From contig NZ_QAOK01000001.1 of the NCBI RefSeq assembly GCF_003050865.1, forward strand, positions 186,001 through 250,000: a stretch of DNA of 64,000 nucleotides, given 5' to 3'. Both the position numbers and the translations under genes were made by a program. How positions within the stretch are numbered: position 1 is the first letter of the stretch; every line of letters begins with the position of its first letter. Positions 26,492 through 36,467 of this stretch are shown here, in pieces. This DNA is from Nitrosospira multiformis (GTDB taxonomy: Bacteria > Pseudomonadota > Gammaproteobacteria > Burkholderiales > Nitrosomonadaceae). A model generated the notes under the pieces. The model had not been told where the DNA came from, did not search any database, and worked only from the letters and a program-made list of their open reading frames with translations.

Positions 26492-26971
26492 TCATCTCTC
26501 GTCGTCCGGATCCGTCTTCGCTCTGGTGGCTCTGGCTTTTCTGGTCCTGCCAGGGGTCGCGGGTGGGGCCTCCTCCCCTTCTTCAGCAGTAGGTGGTCTT
26601 GCAGTTGGCTTCTTCCTGCTCGAGCTTTCGGATATCTTGTTGATCCTGGCAGCTTGTGCCCACAACTCCTCGAGGTTGTAATGGGCGCGCACCGCGGTCT
26701 GCATGACATGCACCAGCACGTCGCCCAGGTCAACCAATATCCATTCTCCGTTATCCTCGCCTTCCATACCGTAAACGATGCCCCCCGCCGCCTTGACTTT
26801 CTCGACCACATTGTTCGCAATTGCCCGTGTCTGCCGCGTGGAATCCCCGCTGGCGATGATCATCCGATCGAACAAGGTCGTCAGTTTTTTGACATCGAGT
26901 ACTTCCACGTCGCGTGCCTTGATTTCCTCCAGCGCTGCAACAACGGTTTTTATCAATTTGGCCGGCGTCAT
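26492..26971 (-). CDS. rsfS: ribosomal silencing factor RsfS
   Basis: Binds uL14 and blocks joining of 30S and 50S subunits under starvation. The core is about residues 1-112 and includes KTVVAALEEIKARDVEVLDV, ASGDSTRQTRAIA and GEWILVDLGDVLVHVM. The protein is 159 aa, longer than the usual 105-115, because of a Lys/Arg/Pro/Ala/Glu-rich tail from about 113 onward that looks disordered. Its start overlaps the nadD stop by 4 bp, so the two are coupled. Confidence 0.95.
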   Translation of the reverse strand: MTPAKLIKTVVAALEEIKARDVEVLDVKKLTTLFDRMIIASGDSTRQTRAIANNVVEKVKAAGGIVYGMEGEDNGEWILVDLGDVLVHVMQTAVRAHYNLEELWAQAARINKISESSSRKKPTARPPTAEEGEEAPPATPGRTRKARATRAKTDPDDER

Positions 26972-27654
26972 CGTTGTTCCCGGTACAGATCATTAGCAGC
27001 AATATAATCCCGAGTATCCTCGGGAACCAGATAGCGGACACTTTTCCCCGAAGCGACGCGCGCGCGGACAGCCGTTGCCGAAATATCCAGCAATGTCGTC
27101 TGCGCGGTAAAGATCAAGCCCCCGGATGTATATTTAAGACTCTCCGCACTCGATGTCCAGCGATCTCTGCATTCCGCTTCCAGTTCCTGCGGCAGCGCTC
27201 CGGGCGACGCTCTGCCCTCCGTGGAAAGCAAATGGCCGGGGCGAGCCGCAATAATGAAATGACACAGATCGAACAACTCCCGCCATCTGTGCCACTCGGC
27301 CAGCCTTATGAATGCATCCGCTCCGGTAACGAGGCAGAGTACGGCATCCTTCCCCAGTTCCTGCCTGAGTTCGCGCAACGTATCCACGCTGTAACTCACT
27401 CCTCCCCGTATTATCTCTCGTTCATCGAGAATAAAACGGGAATTTCCCTCAATGGCCAGGCGAACCATTTTCACCCTGTGTTCCAATGATGCTTCCGGGC
27501 CGCGGCGCAGCCGGGGAATTCCGGCGGGAACAAAACGCATTTCCTTCAACCCGGCCAGTTCGGCAATTTCTTCGGCGATTCGCAAGTGCCCGTAGTGAAC
27601 GGGATCGAAGGTACCCCCAAAAACACCGACCGGAGGAACAGGGAAATCATTCAT
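26968..27654 (-). CDS. nadD: nicotinate-nucleotide adenylyltransferase
   Basis: NAD biosynthesis: nicotinate mononucleotide + ATP to deamido-NAD + PPi. The protein is 228 aa. The N-terminal GVFGGTFDPVHYGHLRIAEE (about 10-29) contains the (T/H)xGH nucleotidyltransferase motif, and SATAVRARVASGKSVRYLVP near the C terminus is the ISSTxxR-type motif. The ATG at 27654 agrees with the family N terminus; the frame is open to 27693. It heads the run nadD-rsfS-rlmH-maf-rng and overlaps rsfS by 4 bp. Confidence 0.96.
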   Translation of the reverse strand: MNDFPVPPVGVFGGTFDPVHYGHLRIAEEIAELAGLKEMRFVPAGIPRLRRGPEASLEHRVKMVRLAIEGNSRFILDEREIIRGGVSYSVDTLRELRQELGKDAVLCLVTGADAFIRLAEWHRWRELFDLCHFIIAARPGHLLSTEGRASPGALPQELEAECRDRWTSSAESLKYTSGGLIFTAQTTLLDISATAVRARVASGKSVRYLVPEDTRDYIAANDLYREQR

Positions 27655-27758
27655 TATCGGCGGGAAAAACGCTGAATATGCGAAGCTGCTCAAGCGGACA
27701 ACATACGCCCTCGGCTGTCCCCATCTGTCTTCCCCCCTTCTCTGAATAATCTGTTTTT

Positions 27759-29114
27759 TTACAACAGCACACGACGCAGATCAGCCAGCACTTCGACCAG
27801 GTACGTTGTAAAGCGCGCTGCTGTCGCACCGTCGATCACTCTATGGTCATAGGACAGGGATAATGGCAGCATCAGGCGCGGGACAAATTCACCGTCCCGA
27901 TAAACGGGCTTCATCACTGCCCGTGAAACACCGAGGATCGCCAGTTCCGGTGCGTTGATAATGGGCGTGAACGCAGTGCCGCCGATGCCCCCCAGGCTGG
28001 AAATGGTAAAACTGGCTCCCTGCATATCGGTGGGCTTGAGCTTGCCCGCGCGCGCCGAAGCTGCGAGATCAGACATTTCCTTGGCAATGGCGATCACCCC
28101 TTTCTTGTCCACGTCCCGAATCACGGGGACCACCAGTCCATGAGGTGTATCCGCTGCAAAGCCGAGATGGTAATAATTCTTGACCACGAGATTCATTTCA
28201 TCGCCTTCACTGTTCAGCGAGGCATTGAAGTCGGGAAACTTCTTTAGGGCAGCTATCGAAGCCCGCAGCAGAAAAGCCAGCAGAGTGACTTTCACACCTT
28301 CTTCTTTTGAAGATTCATTTGTTTCCTTGCGCAGGGCTTCCAGCTCGGTGATGTCCGCTTCGTCAAACTGCGTCACGTGTGGAATCATGACCCAGTTGCG
28401 GTGCAAATTCGCACCGGACATTTTTTTGATCCGCGACAGCGGTTTCAATTCCACCGGGCCGAATTTCGCAAAATCAACTTGAGGCCAGGGCAGCAAATTA
28501 AGCTCCGTGCCACCCCCACGTGGCCTGGACAACTCAGTCTTCACAAAAGCCTGCACGTCCTCCTTGAGGATGCGCCGCTTGGGACCGTTACCCTTTACCA
28601 GCCCCAGATTCACGCCGAGTTCACGCGCAAAGCGTCGAACCGAAGGACTGGCATGTGCCTTCGCAAACGTAGCTTCATCTATCGGGGAAGGAGCGAATGC
28701 GGAGCGTGAAGAAGAACCCGAAGGTTGGGGTGGCTGCGCGGCAGGTTGGAATTGCGTAGCAGGTTGCGCCGCTGGCGGGAGCGTCTGCTCAGATGAAGTG
28801 ACGGCTGAGGCGGGCGCCGGCGTTGGAGCAAGTGCCGCTTCCCGTTGCGCAGCGGGCGGCGCCTGCTCCGCTTCCGAAGTTTCCACCGTCACGATGGGCA
28901 AACCTTCCGATACCTTGTCGCCCACCTTCACGGATAATTCCCTGATTATGCCCGCAAAGGGAGAAGGCACTTCTATGGTGGCCTTGTCCGATTCAAGCAC
29001 AATCAGCGAGTCTTCCGCCTTGATCGAATCACCGGGCTTCACCAGCACTTCTATTACGGGAACGTCTTTAAAGTCGCCAATATCGGGAATCAATACCTGT
29101 TTAGTCTCTGCCAC
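27759..29114 (-). CDS. aceF: pyruvate dehydrogenase E2, dihydrolipoyllysine acetyltransferase
   Basis: Transfers the acetyl group from the lipoyl arm to CoA in the pyruvate dehydrogenase complex. The protein is 451 aa. One lipoyl domain (about 1-78) has the modified lysine in ESDKAT; a Pro/Ala/Gln-rich hinge (about 80-150) precedes the E3/E1-binding domain (SPSVRRFARELGV, about 157) and the catalytic domain (about 215-451) with SYDHRVIDGA. Many beta- and gammaproteobacterial E2 proteins have two or three lipoyl domains; this has one. The GTG at 29114 is preferred because AAGGAAGAGG lies directly upstream. It lies 73 bp after aceE. Confidence 0.95.
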   Translation of the reverse strand: MAETKQVLIPDIGDFKDVPVIEVLVKPGDSIKAEDSLIVLESDKATIEVPSPFAGIIRELSVKVGDKVSEGLPIVTVETSEAEQAPPAAQREAALAPTPAPASAVTSSEQTLPPAAQPATQFQPAAQPPQPSGSSSRSAFAPSPIDEATFAKAHASPSVRRFARELGVNLGLVKGNGPKRRILKEDVQAFVKTELSRPRGGGTELNLLPWPQVDFAKFGPVELKPLSRIKKMSGANLHRNWVMIPHVTQFDEADITELEALRKETNESSKEEGVKVTLLAFLLRASIAALKKFPDFNASLNSEGDEMNLVVKNYYHLGFAADTPHGLVVPVIRDVDKKGVIAIAKEMSDLAASARAGKLKPTDMQGASFTISSLGGIGGTAFTPIINAPELAILGVSRAVMKPVYRDGEFVPRLMLPLSLSYDHRVIDGATAARFTTYLVEVLADLRRVLL

Positions 29115-29187
29115 GCCTCTTCCTTCTCGTATTAGATAATCCCGGCTTTCAACAACGAAATGATCACAGCAGAAGGATGCCGCCTTC

Positions 29188-31857
29188 TTATACGGTTGCC
29201 GGATTGGGTTTATCGGGGTCGAGACCAAATTTGCCTATGGCCTGCGCCACCGTTTCCACCTCGATTCTGCCATCTTCGGCCAGCGCTTTCAGGGCGGCTA
29301 TCGTAATGTAATGACGGTCGACCTCGAAGAAGCGGCGCAATTGCTCGCGTGTATCGGAACGCCCGAATCCGTCTGTACCCAGCACTTTGTATCGCCCAGG
29401 AACAAATTCACGTATCTGGTCGGCAAAAATCTTCATGTAGTCCGTAGCCGCCACCACCGGACCTTCCCGGTCCTTGAGACACGTGCTGACGTACGACAGC
29501 CTTGCCGGTTCTGAGGGGTGCAGCATGTTCCAGCGCGTTGTCGCCAGCGCCTCGCGTCTCAACTGGGTAAAGCTCGTTACACTCCAGATATCCCCCGTCA
29601 CACCGAATTCCTTCTCCAGTATTTCAGCCGCAGCGATCACCTCGCGCAGAATGGTGCCGGATCCGAGCAACTGAACACGCAACCCGGAATCCTTTTCCCC
29701 TGCCGGTTTGCCTTCACGGAACAGGTACATGCCCTTCAGAATTCCTTCCTCCGCACCCACAGGCATTTCCGGGTGCGAATAGTTTTCGTTCATTACCGTG
29801 ATATAGTAATAGACATCCTCCTGCATTTCGCACATGCGACGCAGGCCATCCCGGATAATGACTGCAAGTTCGTACGCAAAGGTCGGATCATAGGATATGC
29901 AGTTGGGAACAGTCGATGCCGCCAGATGGCTATGGCCGTCCTCGTGCTGCAACCCCTCGCCATTCAGCGTGGTGCGGCCAGCAGTACCGCCCAGCAGGAA
30001 GCCGCGACAGCGCATGTCTCCCGCCGCCCAGCAAAGATCCCCCACGCGCTGGAAGCCGAACATCGAATAGTAAATGTAGAACGGGATCATCTGCACGCCA
30101 TGAGAACTGTAGGCGGTTGCTGCGGACATCCATGACGACATGGCCCCCGCCTCATTGATGCCTTCCTGCAGAATCTGGCCGTTCTTGTCTTCCTTGTAGT
30201 ACATCAGTTGCTCGGCATCCTCGGGCGTGTAGAGCTGTCCGGTGGAGGACCAGATGCCCAATTGCCGGAACATACCTTCCATGCCGAAGGTGCGCGACTC
30301 GTCCGCCACAATCGGCACGACCCGCTTGCCGATATTCTTGTCTTTTATGAGGATATTGAGAATGCGCACAAAAGCCATGGTGGTGGAAGATTCTCTTCCC
30401 TCACCGCTTGCCTTCAATAATGTGTCGAATGCGGACAGTGGCGGTATCTGCAGCGCTTCGGCTGTGCGCTGGCGGCGGTGGATGAACCCCCCCAATGCCT
30501 CGCGCCGCTGGTGCATGTAGACGGACTCCGGCGAATCCTTATCGAATTTCAGGTAGGGTACCGAGTCGATCTCATCATCGCTGACCGGCAGTCCAAAGCG
30601 ATCACGAAACGCTTTGAGTGAAGTGGTACCCATCTTTTTCTGCTGATGAGTGATATTCTGGGCTTCGCCCGCTTCACCCATCCCGTAACCCTTGATCGTC
30701 TTGGCGAGGATTACGGTGGGCTGGCCCTTGTGCTTCACCGCCGCTGAATACGCGGAATAGACCTTGTGCGGGTCGTGCCCGCCCCGGTTGAGGCGCCATA
30801 TATCATCGTCGGACATATTCGCCACCATTTCGAGCAGCTCCGGATATTTGCCGAAGAAATGTTCACGCACATAGGCGCCGTCTCTCGACTTGAAAGTCTG
30901 ATATTCGCCATCCACGCATTCCATCATGCGTTGCTGCAGCAACCCTTTGGTGTCCTTGGCAAGCAATGGATCCCAGTATGAGCCCCAGATTACCTTGATG
31001 ACATTCCAGCCGGATCCCCGAAAAGCGGCTTCCAGTTCCTGAATGATCTTGCCATTTCCACGCACCGGCCCATCGAGACGCTGAAGGTTGCAATTGATGA
31101 CGAAAATCAGGTTGTCCAGGTTTTCGCGCGACGCAAGCGAAATGGATCCCAGCGATTCAGGTTCATCCATTTCTCCATCGCCCATGAATGCCCACACCTT
31201 GCGGTCCTCGGTCTTGACCAGTCCGCGGCTGCCCAGGTACTTCATGAAGCGCGCCTGATATATCGCCATCAGCGGCCCAAGTCCCATGGATACGGTAGGG
31301 AACTGCCAGAAGTCGGGCATCAGCCACGGATGCGGGTAGGAAGACAACCCCTTTCCACCCACCTCCCGCCGGAAATTATTGAGCTGCTCCTCTGTCAGTT
31401 CTCCCAGCAGAAAAGCATAGGCGTAAAGACCGGGGGACGAATGCCCCTGTGCGAATATCAGATCACCGCCGTGATTCTCCGACCTGGCATGCCAGAAATG
31501 GTTATAGCCTACATCGTACAATGTAGCGGCCGAGGCAAAGCTGGCAATATGCCCCCCCACATTGGAGTTCCTGTTGGCGCGCAATACCATGGCCATGGAA
31601 TTCCAGCGGACGTAAGAACGGATGCGATGCTCCAGTGCGTGATTTCCCGGCGATCGCTCCTCCTTTCCTGGAGGAATGGTATTGATATAGGCCGTGGTGG
31701 CGCTATAGGGAAGATAGGCGCCTGACCGTCGCGCTTTTTCCACCAGCCTCTCCAGCAGGTAGTGTGCCCGCTCCGTCCCCTCGTGCGTCAAGACGGATTC
31801 CAGCGCCTCCAGCCATTCCTGCGTTTCAGTAGGGTCTATATCGGGTATAGGTTCCAT
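29188..31857 (-). CDS. aceE: pyruvate dehydrogenase E1 component, homodimeric type
   Basis: Thiamine-diphosphate-dependent decarboxylation of pyruvate and reductive acetylation of the E2 lipoyl group. The protein is 889 aa, the normal AceE length. The TPP motif begins GDGEMDEPES (about 226) and ends near NCNLQRLDGPVRGN, followed by KTIKGYGMG (about 388), all as in E. coli AceE. AGRTTLNGEGLQHEDGHSH (about 630) is the conserved loop region. Upstream is folD (49 bp) and downstream aceF, all on the minus strand. No lpd gene is adjacent. Confidence 0.97.
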   Translation of the reverse strand: MEPIPDIDPTETQEWLEALESVLTHEGTERAHYLLERLVEKARRSGAYLPYSATTAYINTIPPGKEERSPGNHALEHRIRSYVRWNSMAMVLRANRNSNVGGHIASFASAATLYDVGYNHFWHARSENHGGDLIFAQGHSSPGLYAYAFLLGELTEEQLNNFRREVGGKGLSSYPHPWLMPDFWQFPTVSMGLGPLMAIYQARFMKYLGSRGLVKTEDRKVWAFMGDGEMDEPESLGSISLASRENLDNLIFVINCNLQRLDGPVRGNGKIIQELEAAFRGSGWNVIKVIWGSYWDPLLAKDTKGLLQQRMMECVDGEYQTFKSRDGAYVREHFFGKYPELLEMVANMSDDDIWRLNRGGHDPHKVYSAYSAAVKHKGQPTVILAKTIKGYGMGEAGEAQNITHQQKKMGTTSLKAFRDRFGLPVSDDEIDSVPYLKFDKDSPESVYMHQRREALGGFIHRRQRTAEALQIPPLSAFDTLLKASGEGRESSTTMAFVRILNILIKDKNIGKRVVPIVADESRTFGMEGMFRQLGIWSSTGQLYTPEDAEQLMYYKEDKNGQILQEGINEAGAMSSWMSAATAYSSHGVQMIPFYIYYSMFGFQRVGDLCWAAGDMRCRGFLLGGTAGRTTLNGEGLQHEDGHSHLAASTVPNCISYDPTFAYELAVIIRDGLRRMCEMQEDVYYYITVMNENYSHPEMPVGAEEGILKGMYLFREGKPAGEKDSGLRVQLLGSGTILREVIAAAEILEKEFGVTGDIWSVTSFTQLRREALATTRWNMLHPSEPARLSYVSTCLKDREGPVVAATDYMKIFADQIREFVPGRYKVLGTDGFGRSDTREQLRRFFEVDRHYITIAALKALAEDGRIEVETVAQAIGKFGLDPDKPNPATV

Positions 31858-31906
31858 GTCTTGTCTCGAAATTGTCGGGCGCTTGCCCCATGTGATAGAG
31901 GTGGGA

Positions 31907-32773
31907 TTAACTCCCCTGCAACCGGACGTGTGCCTGCTCCGCGGCTACAACAGTGTTATAGAGCAGCATCGCTATGGTCATCGGTCCCACTCCTCCCGGC
32001 ACAGGCGTGATATAACCCGCCTTTTCCTTGACCGATTCAAAGTCCACGTCCCCCGCCAGCTTTCCGTCGGGCAGACGATTGATGCCGACGTCTATTACTG
32101 TCGCTCCCGGTTTCACCATGGGAGCAGTGATCATACCCGGCTTCCCAACCGCAACTACCAGAATATCGGCGCGAGTGGTGTATTCCGACAGGTGCCGCGT
32201 CCTGGACGTGCAGATGGTAACGGTTGCGCCTTCGTGCAGCAGCATCAGCGCCATCGGTTTGCCGACGATATTACTGCGGCCTACTATTACCGCATGCTGC
32301 CCTTCAATCGGGATATCATATTTTTCCAGCATTTTCATCACGCCGTTGGGCGTGCAAGGGGGAAAAATGCTGCTACCGGTTACAAGTGCGCCTACATTAT
32401 AAAGATGGAAGCCATCCACGTCTTTTTCCACGGCGACAGATGCGATGACTTTGCTGCTGTCAAAATGTCGAGGCAGCGGCAGTTGGACGAGGATGCCGTG
32501 GATTTTGGCGTTCCTGTTCAGTTCCTGGATACGCCCAATCACCTCCTCCTCGGTGGTGCTTTCCGCGAACTCATGGACTTCGGAATAGATGCCCGTTTCG
32601 CTGCAGGCCTTGGCCTTGTTTCGCACATACACAGTGGAAGCCGGATTATCTCCCACGATAACCACAGCCAGCCCCGGCTGGGTACCTTTTTCCGCCAGGC
32701 GGGCTGCCCGTGCCCGACACGCTGCCCTCACCTCCTGGCTCAGCCTCTTGCCATCGATGATCTTCGCGCTCAT
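31907..32773 (-). CDS. folD: bifunctional methylenetetrahydrofolate dehydrogenase/cyclohydrolase
   Basis: Converts 5,10-methylene-THF to 10-formyl-THF through methenyl-THF with NADP. The protein is 288 aa, the typical length. It shows the substrate-site segment [11 protein letters not shown] (catalytic Lys, about 52-62), [10 protein letters not shown] (about 98-107), the Rossmann motif [16 protein letters not shown] (about 162-177) and the C-terminal [15 protein letters not shown]. It precedes aceE by 49 bp on the same strand; the pairing is positional rather than functional. Confidence 0.97.
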   Translation of the reverse strand: MSAKIIDGKRLSQEVRAACRARAARLAEKGTQPGLAVVIVGDNPASTVYVRNKAKACSETGIYSEVHEFAESTTEEEVIGRIQELNRNAKIHGILVQLPLPRHFDSSKVIASVAVEKDVDGFHLYNVGALVTGSSIFPPCTPNGVMKMLEKYDIPIEGQHAVIVGRSNIVGKPMALMLLHEGATVTICTSRTRHLSEYTTRADILVVAVGKPGMITAPMVKPGATVIDVGINRLPDGKLAGDVDFESVKEKAGYITPVPGGVGPMTIAMLLYNTVVAAEQAHVRLQGS

Positions 32774-32962
32774 TGTGCTTGTGACGCGGCAGCCCAGGGA
32801 ACGGGCAGATGACGGATGATGCCTTGCCCGTTTGTATCTTTCACCTTGGCTGTATATCCTGCGAAACCCCGCGTTCGCTCATAGTGGTGCAAAGCAGACT
32901 GGCTCACTGGAACCCTGATCTGGAGACTGTGCCCCGCCACATAAACATGCCTCTTCGTCCAA

Positions 32963-33619
32963 TCATGATTGCGAAGACGCAGGGGGATTGGATTTTTTCA
33001 TCTTCGTCCGATAAATCAACAGCCCGACCAGAAATGTCGGAACGACAACTAGCGTGGCAGCCAGAAGGCCGGCTGCCAGTATGTCGATTCCCTCGGTTTT
33101 CGGCAGAAAGATGGTCACGGCCCAGATCGTTATAAAGGCTGCCACCGCGCCACCGATAAACATGATCTTTTTACCGCGCTCAAAAAGACGCCATAGAGAA
33201 CCGGAAACCCGCGCCTCGTTGCGGTACTCATCAAAAAGGCGCGTCATGCTGTCATCGTTCGGAACCGCTTCATAGCCGGTCGATACGGCAAGAGTGTCTG
33301 TTCCATCTTCCACCCGCGACATGTTGCGCAGGAACACGATACGCTGTTGAGCTTCTTTCTTTTTCATGCCATCGGCTATGAGCATGGATTGCATCGCTTC
33401 AAAGGCATGATCGCGAGCATCTCCCGCCACTCCGAGTCTTTCGCTGCACCGCCGCATCACGCCCACCAGATATAACTGGATGGTCATCTGCCTGAAAAGA
33501 GGCGCAAAATCATACCCTTTATCTTTAACTTGCGAGAGTTGGGACGCCAGTATCTCGCGTGCGTGCTGTACGCATATATCAATCGTACTTGCTTCTGAAT
33601 CCGTTTTCACTTCAGTCAT
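32963..33619 (-). CDS. unknown protein with two C-terminal membrane segments
   Basis: I do not recognise this 218-aa protein. The first 150 residues look soluble and helical, with mixed charges and several Met and Arg (MRRCSERLGVAGDARDHAF, about 55-73). Two hydrophobic segments follow, about 152-172 and 178-203, ending in a basic tail (RTKMKKS). This predicts a cytosolic domain anchored by a membrane hairpin. It has an open promoter-sized gap upstream (340 bp) and lies 189 bp before folD. No motif suggests an enzymatic role. Confidence 0.75.
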   Translation of the reverse strand: MTEVKTDSEASTIDICVQHAREILASQLSQVKDKGYDFAPLFRQMTIQLYLVGVMRRCSERLGVAGDARDHAFEAMQSMLIADGMKKKEAQQRIVFLRNMSRVEDGTDTLAVSTGYEAVPNDDSMTRLFDEYRNEARVSGSLWRLFERGKKIMFIGGAVAAFITIWAVTIFLPKTEGIDILAAGLLAATLVVVPTFLVGLLIYRTKMKKSNPPASSQS

Positions 33620-33959
33620 CGTTCAATTTCCGGACATGTCCAGCTTGGCTTTGAATTCATGGAGGAACCCATTATATACTGGCGTGAGGATTGTTGAATA
33701 ATGAGGCACAGCCTCTCTGCGATCTATCGGGCAATGGGACTTGCCCTGCTGCCGGCCTATCCTTGTATGCACCGGCAATTTCCTCTTGAAGAGGGATAAA
33801 AGTTTACACAGGTTTTATGAAGTTTCCGATTTTATTGGATAGGTTCGCTATTACAGAGTTCCGCTCTCTACCGCGCAACATTGTCACACAAAAGGTTTCG
33901 GAACATAACAACGGGTCCATTTTTAACCTGCGCTTCATATACCTGCAAAGGAAACCAAC
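33620..33959. other. divergent intergenic region
   Basis: A 340-bp region between the unknown membrane protein gene (minus) and the flavoprotein gene (plus). It should carry both promoters. Only an AAAGGAAA ribosome site ahead of 33960 is clear; no other feature is evident. Confidence 0.5.
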
Positions 33960-35138
33960 ATGAAACACCATAAATACCTTATTGTCGGGGGCGGAATGAC
34001 CGCCGATTCTGCTGTACACGGTATCCGTAAGATTGATCCCGATGGCGCAATCGCCGTCATCGGGGAGGAGCTGCATCGTCCCTACAACCGTCCCCCCCTT
34101 TCCAAAGCACTATGGAAGGACTCGCCCTATGATTCGATCTGGCGAAGCGAGCATGGGCTGAACGTCGCCATGCATCTCGGAAAAAAAATAGTGGCGCTGG
34201 ATCCTGCAAACAAGACGGCGACGGATAATGCAGGCAACGTCTACACCTATGAAAAACTTTTGCTTGCCACAGGCGGCGTAGTGCGGCGTTTTACCGATTT
34301 CGGCGAGAATATAATCTACTACAGAACGGCGGACGATTACCGCAAGCTGCGGGAATTGAGCAATCAGGGTTCGGATTTTGTCGTGATCGGCGGCGGCTTC
34401 ATTGGCTCGGAGATCGCTGCCGCACTCGCCATGAATGATAAACGGGTCACGATGATTTTTCCGGAAAACGGTATCGGTTCCCGCATTTATCCGAGACCTC
34501 TCGTCGAGTTCCTTAACTCCTACTACGGTGAAAAGGGCATTACCGTGCTTGCATTTGAAACTGTCAAATCAATGCGAGTAGAAGGAGCAAAAAAAGTCGT
34601 AACCACGGGAAATGGGACTGAGATTTCCGCCGATGGAGTAGTGGCAGGCCTGGGTATTCTTCCTAACACGGAACTGGCTGTCCAGGCCGGACTGGCAGTT
34701 GACAACGGCGTCGTAGTGGATGAATTCCTGCGCAGCAGCAACCCCGATATCTATGCCGCCGGCGACGTCGCCAACTTCTACAGCCCCTTGCTCGACAAAC
34801 GCATGCGGGTCGAGCATGAAGACAACGCAAACATGATGGGAGAAGCGGCGGGACGAAACATGGCAGGAAGCCCGGAGCCCTATCATCACCAGCCCTTCTT
34901 TTATTCCGACCTGTTTGATCTTGGCTATGAAGCAGTGGGTGAACTCGATTCCAGTCTCGATATTATCGAAGATTGGGTAGAGCCCTTCCGCAAAGGCGTG
35001 ATTTATTACCTGCGCGATGGGCTCGTACGCGGTGTCCTGCTCTGGAATACCTGGGGACAGGTAGGGGCCGCCACCGAGTTGATTGCCGAAAAGAAACCCT
35101 GCACGAGCGAGACGCTGCTAGGCCGCATCAAGGACTAG
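33960..35138 (+). CDS. FAD/NAD(P)-dependent oxidoreductase, AIF/ferredoxin-reductase-like
   Basis: A 392-aa flavoprotein. The FAD-binding GGGMTADSA motif is at about 11-19, NRPPLSKALWK (about 43) and LLLATGG are typical of ferredoxin-reductase-like enzymes, the NAD-binding GGGFIGSEIAAALA lies at about 142-155, and the second FAD motif is IYAAGDVANF (about 261-270). The C-terminal part (about 290-390), starting VEHEDNANMMG, resembles the dimerisation domain of apoptosis-inducing-factor-like oxidoreductases. It is monocistronic. Its electron acceptor is unknown; no ferredoxin or cytochrome gene is adjacent. Confidence 0.9.
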   Translation: MKHHKYLIVGGGMTADSAVHGIRKIDPDGAIAVIGEELHRPYNRPPLSKALWKDSPYDSIWRSEHGLNVAMHLGKKIVALDPANKTATDNAGNVYTYEKLLLATGGVVRRFTDFGENIIYYRTADDYRKLRELSNQGSDFVVIGGGFIGSEIAAALAMNDKRVTMIFPENGIGSRIYPRPLVEFLNSYYGEKGITVLAFETVKSMRVEGAKKVVTTGNGTEISADGVVAGLGILPNTELAVQAGLAVDNGVVVDEFLRSSNPDIYAAGDVANFYSPLLDKRMRVEHEDNANMMGEAAGRNMAGSPEPYHHQPFFYSDLFDLGYEAVGELDSSLDIIEDWVEPFRKGVIYYLRDGLVRGVLLWNTWGQVGAATELIAEKKPCTSETLLGRIKD

Positions 35139-35338
35139 AACAGGAAACAATAGCGCAGGATGGGGGAAGGCTGAGACCGAACCATCATTTGCTGCGAGGG
35201 GTGTGCTTTGCTTGCCCCTCCCGCAATTTCCAATGATGTATTCCGGGAATGGCAGACTTGAGTCCCCTTAAGTCCTTAATGGAAGACTCATAGTATTTTT
35301 CTTGTCAGTTAAATAAAAAAAACAGTGCCACAGCTATC

Positions 35339-36382
35339 TTGAATACCTTCACGCTTACCCGCCCGGACGACTTCCACCTCCATCTCCGCGACGGCGAGCA
35401 CATGTGGGCGGTGCTGCCGGACACTGCCCGCCGCTTTGCTCGCGCAATCGTCATGCCTAACCTCAAGCCTCCCGTTGTCACCACGCAAATGGCGCTGGCG
35501 TATCGCGAGCGACTTCTTGCAGCCCTGCCGCAGGGCGTGTGTTTTCAGCCGCTGATGACCCTCTACCTGACCGATAACACTTCCCCTTCGGAAATCGTCG
35601 AGGCCAAAAGAAGCGGCGTAATTTACGGCGTCAAATACTATCCCGCCGGTGCAACCACAAACTCCGCAGCCGGAGTTACCGACATTGCAAGGTGCCATGA
35701 AACCTTGGAAGCCATGGAGCAAGCGGATATGCCCCTGCTGGTGCACGGTGAGGTGACCGATCTTGAGGTGGATGTATTCGACAGGGAAAAAGTCTTTCTT
35801 GAACAGGTGCTGATCCCGTTGACCCGGCGCTTTCCGCAACTACGCGTAGTATTCGAGCATATCACCACGCGGGAAGCGGTAGAGTTTGTCATCAGCGCAC
35901 CGCAAACCATCGCAGCCACCCTCACCGCGCACCACCTCCTGATCAGCCGGAACGCCCTTTTTCAAGGCGGTATCCGGCCTCACCACTATTGCCTGCCCAT
36001 CCTCAAGCGGGAAACCCACCGACAGAAGCTGATCGAGGCCGCTACCAGTGGCAATGCGAAATTTTTCCTCGGCACCGATAGCGCCCCCCACGCGCAATCG
36101 GCCAAGGAAAACGCCTGTGGCTGCGCCGGCATCTATACTGCTCACGCAGCGATCGAGCTTTACGCGGAAGCATTCGAACAGGCGGGTGCGCTGGAAAAGC
36201 TGGAAGCCTTTGCCAGTTTTCATGGCGCGGATTTCTACCAGTTGCCGCGCAATCAGGGCAGGATTACATTGAAGAAGGAAAGCTGGCGGGTGCCTGCGCA
36301 ACTGGAATTTGGCGACGAAAGTCTGGTTCCATTCCGGGCCGGGGAAAACGTTACCTGGACTTTGGACAAAACCGGGAATTAG
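35339..36382 (+). CDS. pyrC: dihydroorotase
   Basis: Third step of pyrimidine biosynthesis, carbamoyl-aspartate to dihydroorotate. A 347-aa class II (E. coli-type) dihydroorotase. Metal-binding histidines lie in [10 protein letters not shown] (about 10-19), the carboxylated lysine in [13 protein letters not shown], further histidines in LLVHGEVTD and VFEHITT, and the catalytic Asp in LGTDSAPHA (about 239). The best-fitting start is a TTG at 35339; no ATG or GTG is available nearby in frame, and the upstream ribosome site is weak. Confidence 0.95.
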   Translation: MNTFTLTRPDDFHLHLRDGEHMWAVLPDTARRFARAIVMPNLKPPVVTTQMALAYRERLLAALPQGVCFQPLMTLYLTDNTSPSEIVEAKRSGVIYGVKYYPAGATTNSAAGVTDIARCHETLEAMEQADMPLLVHGEVTDLEVDVFDREKVFLEQVLIPLTRRFPQLRVVFEHITTREAVEFVISAPQTIAATLTAHHLLISRNALFQGGIRPHHYCLPILKRETHRQKLIEAATSGNAKFFLGTDSAPHAQSAKENACGCAGIYTAHAAIELYAEAFEQAGALEKLEAFASFHGADFYQLPRNQGRITLKKESWRVPAQLEFGDESLVPFRAGENVTWTLDKTGN

Positions 36383-36467
36383 CGCCTGAACGGAATTTTC
36401 ACCAAACTTTCCTGATCAGGAAATAGCTGCGTGAATTGTTTCCCGGTCATTCGCGCCTGCGAGTGAC

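Noticed and set aside
31856-32812. A 318-codon plus-strand frame antisense to folD
   Set aside because: Covers folD in the opposite direction and is low-complexity in His and Arg, typical of a shadow frame.
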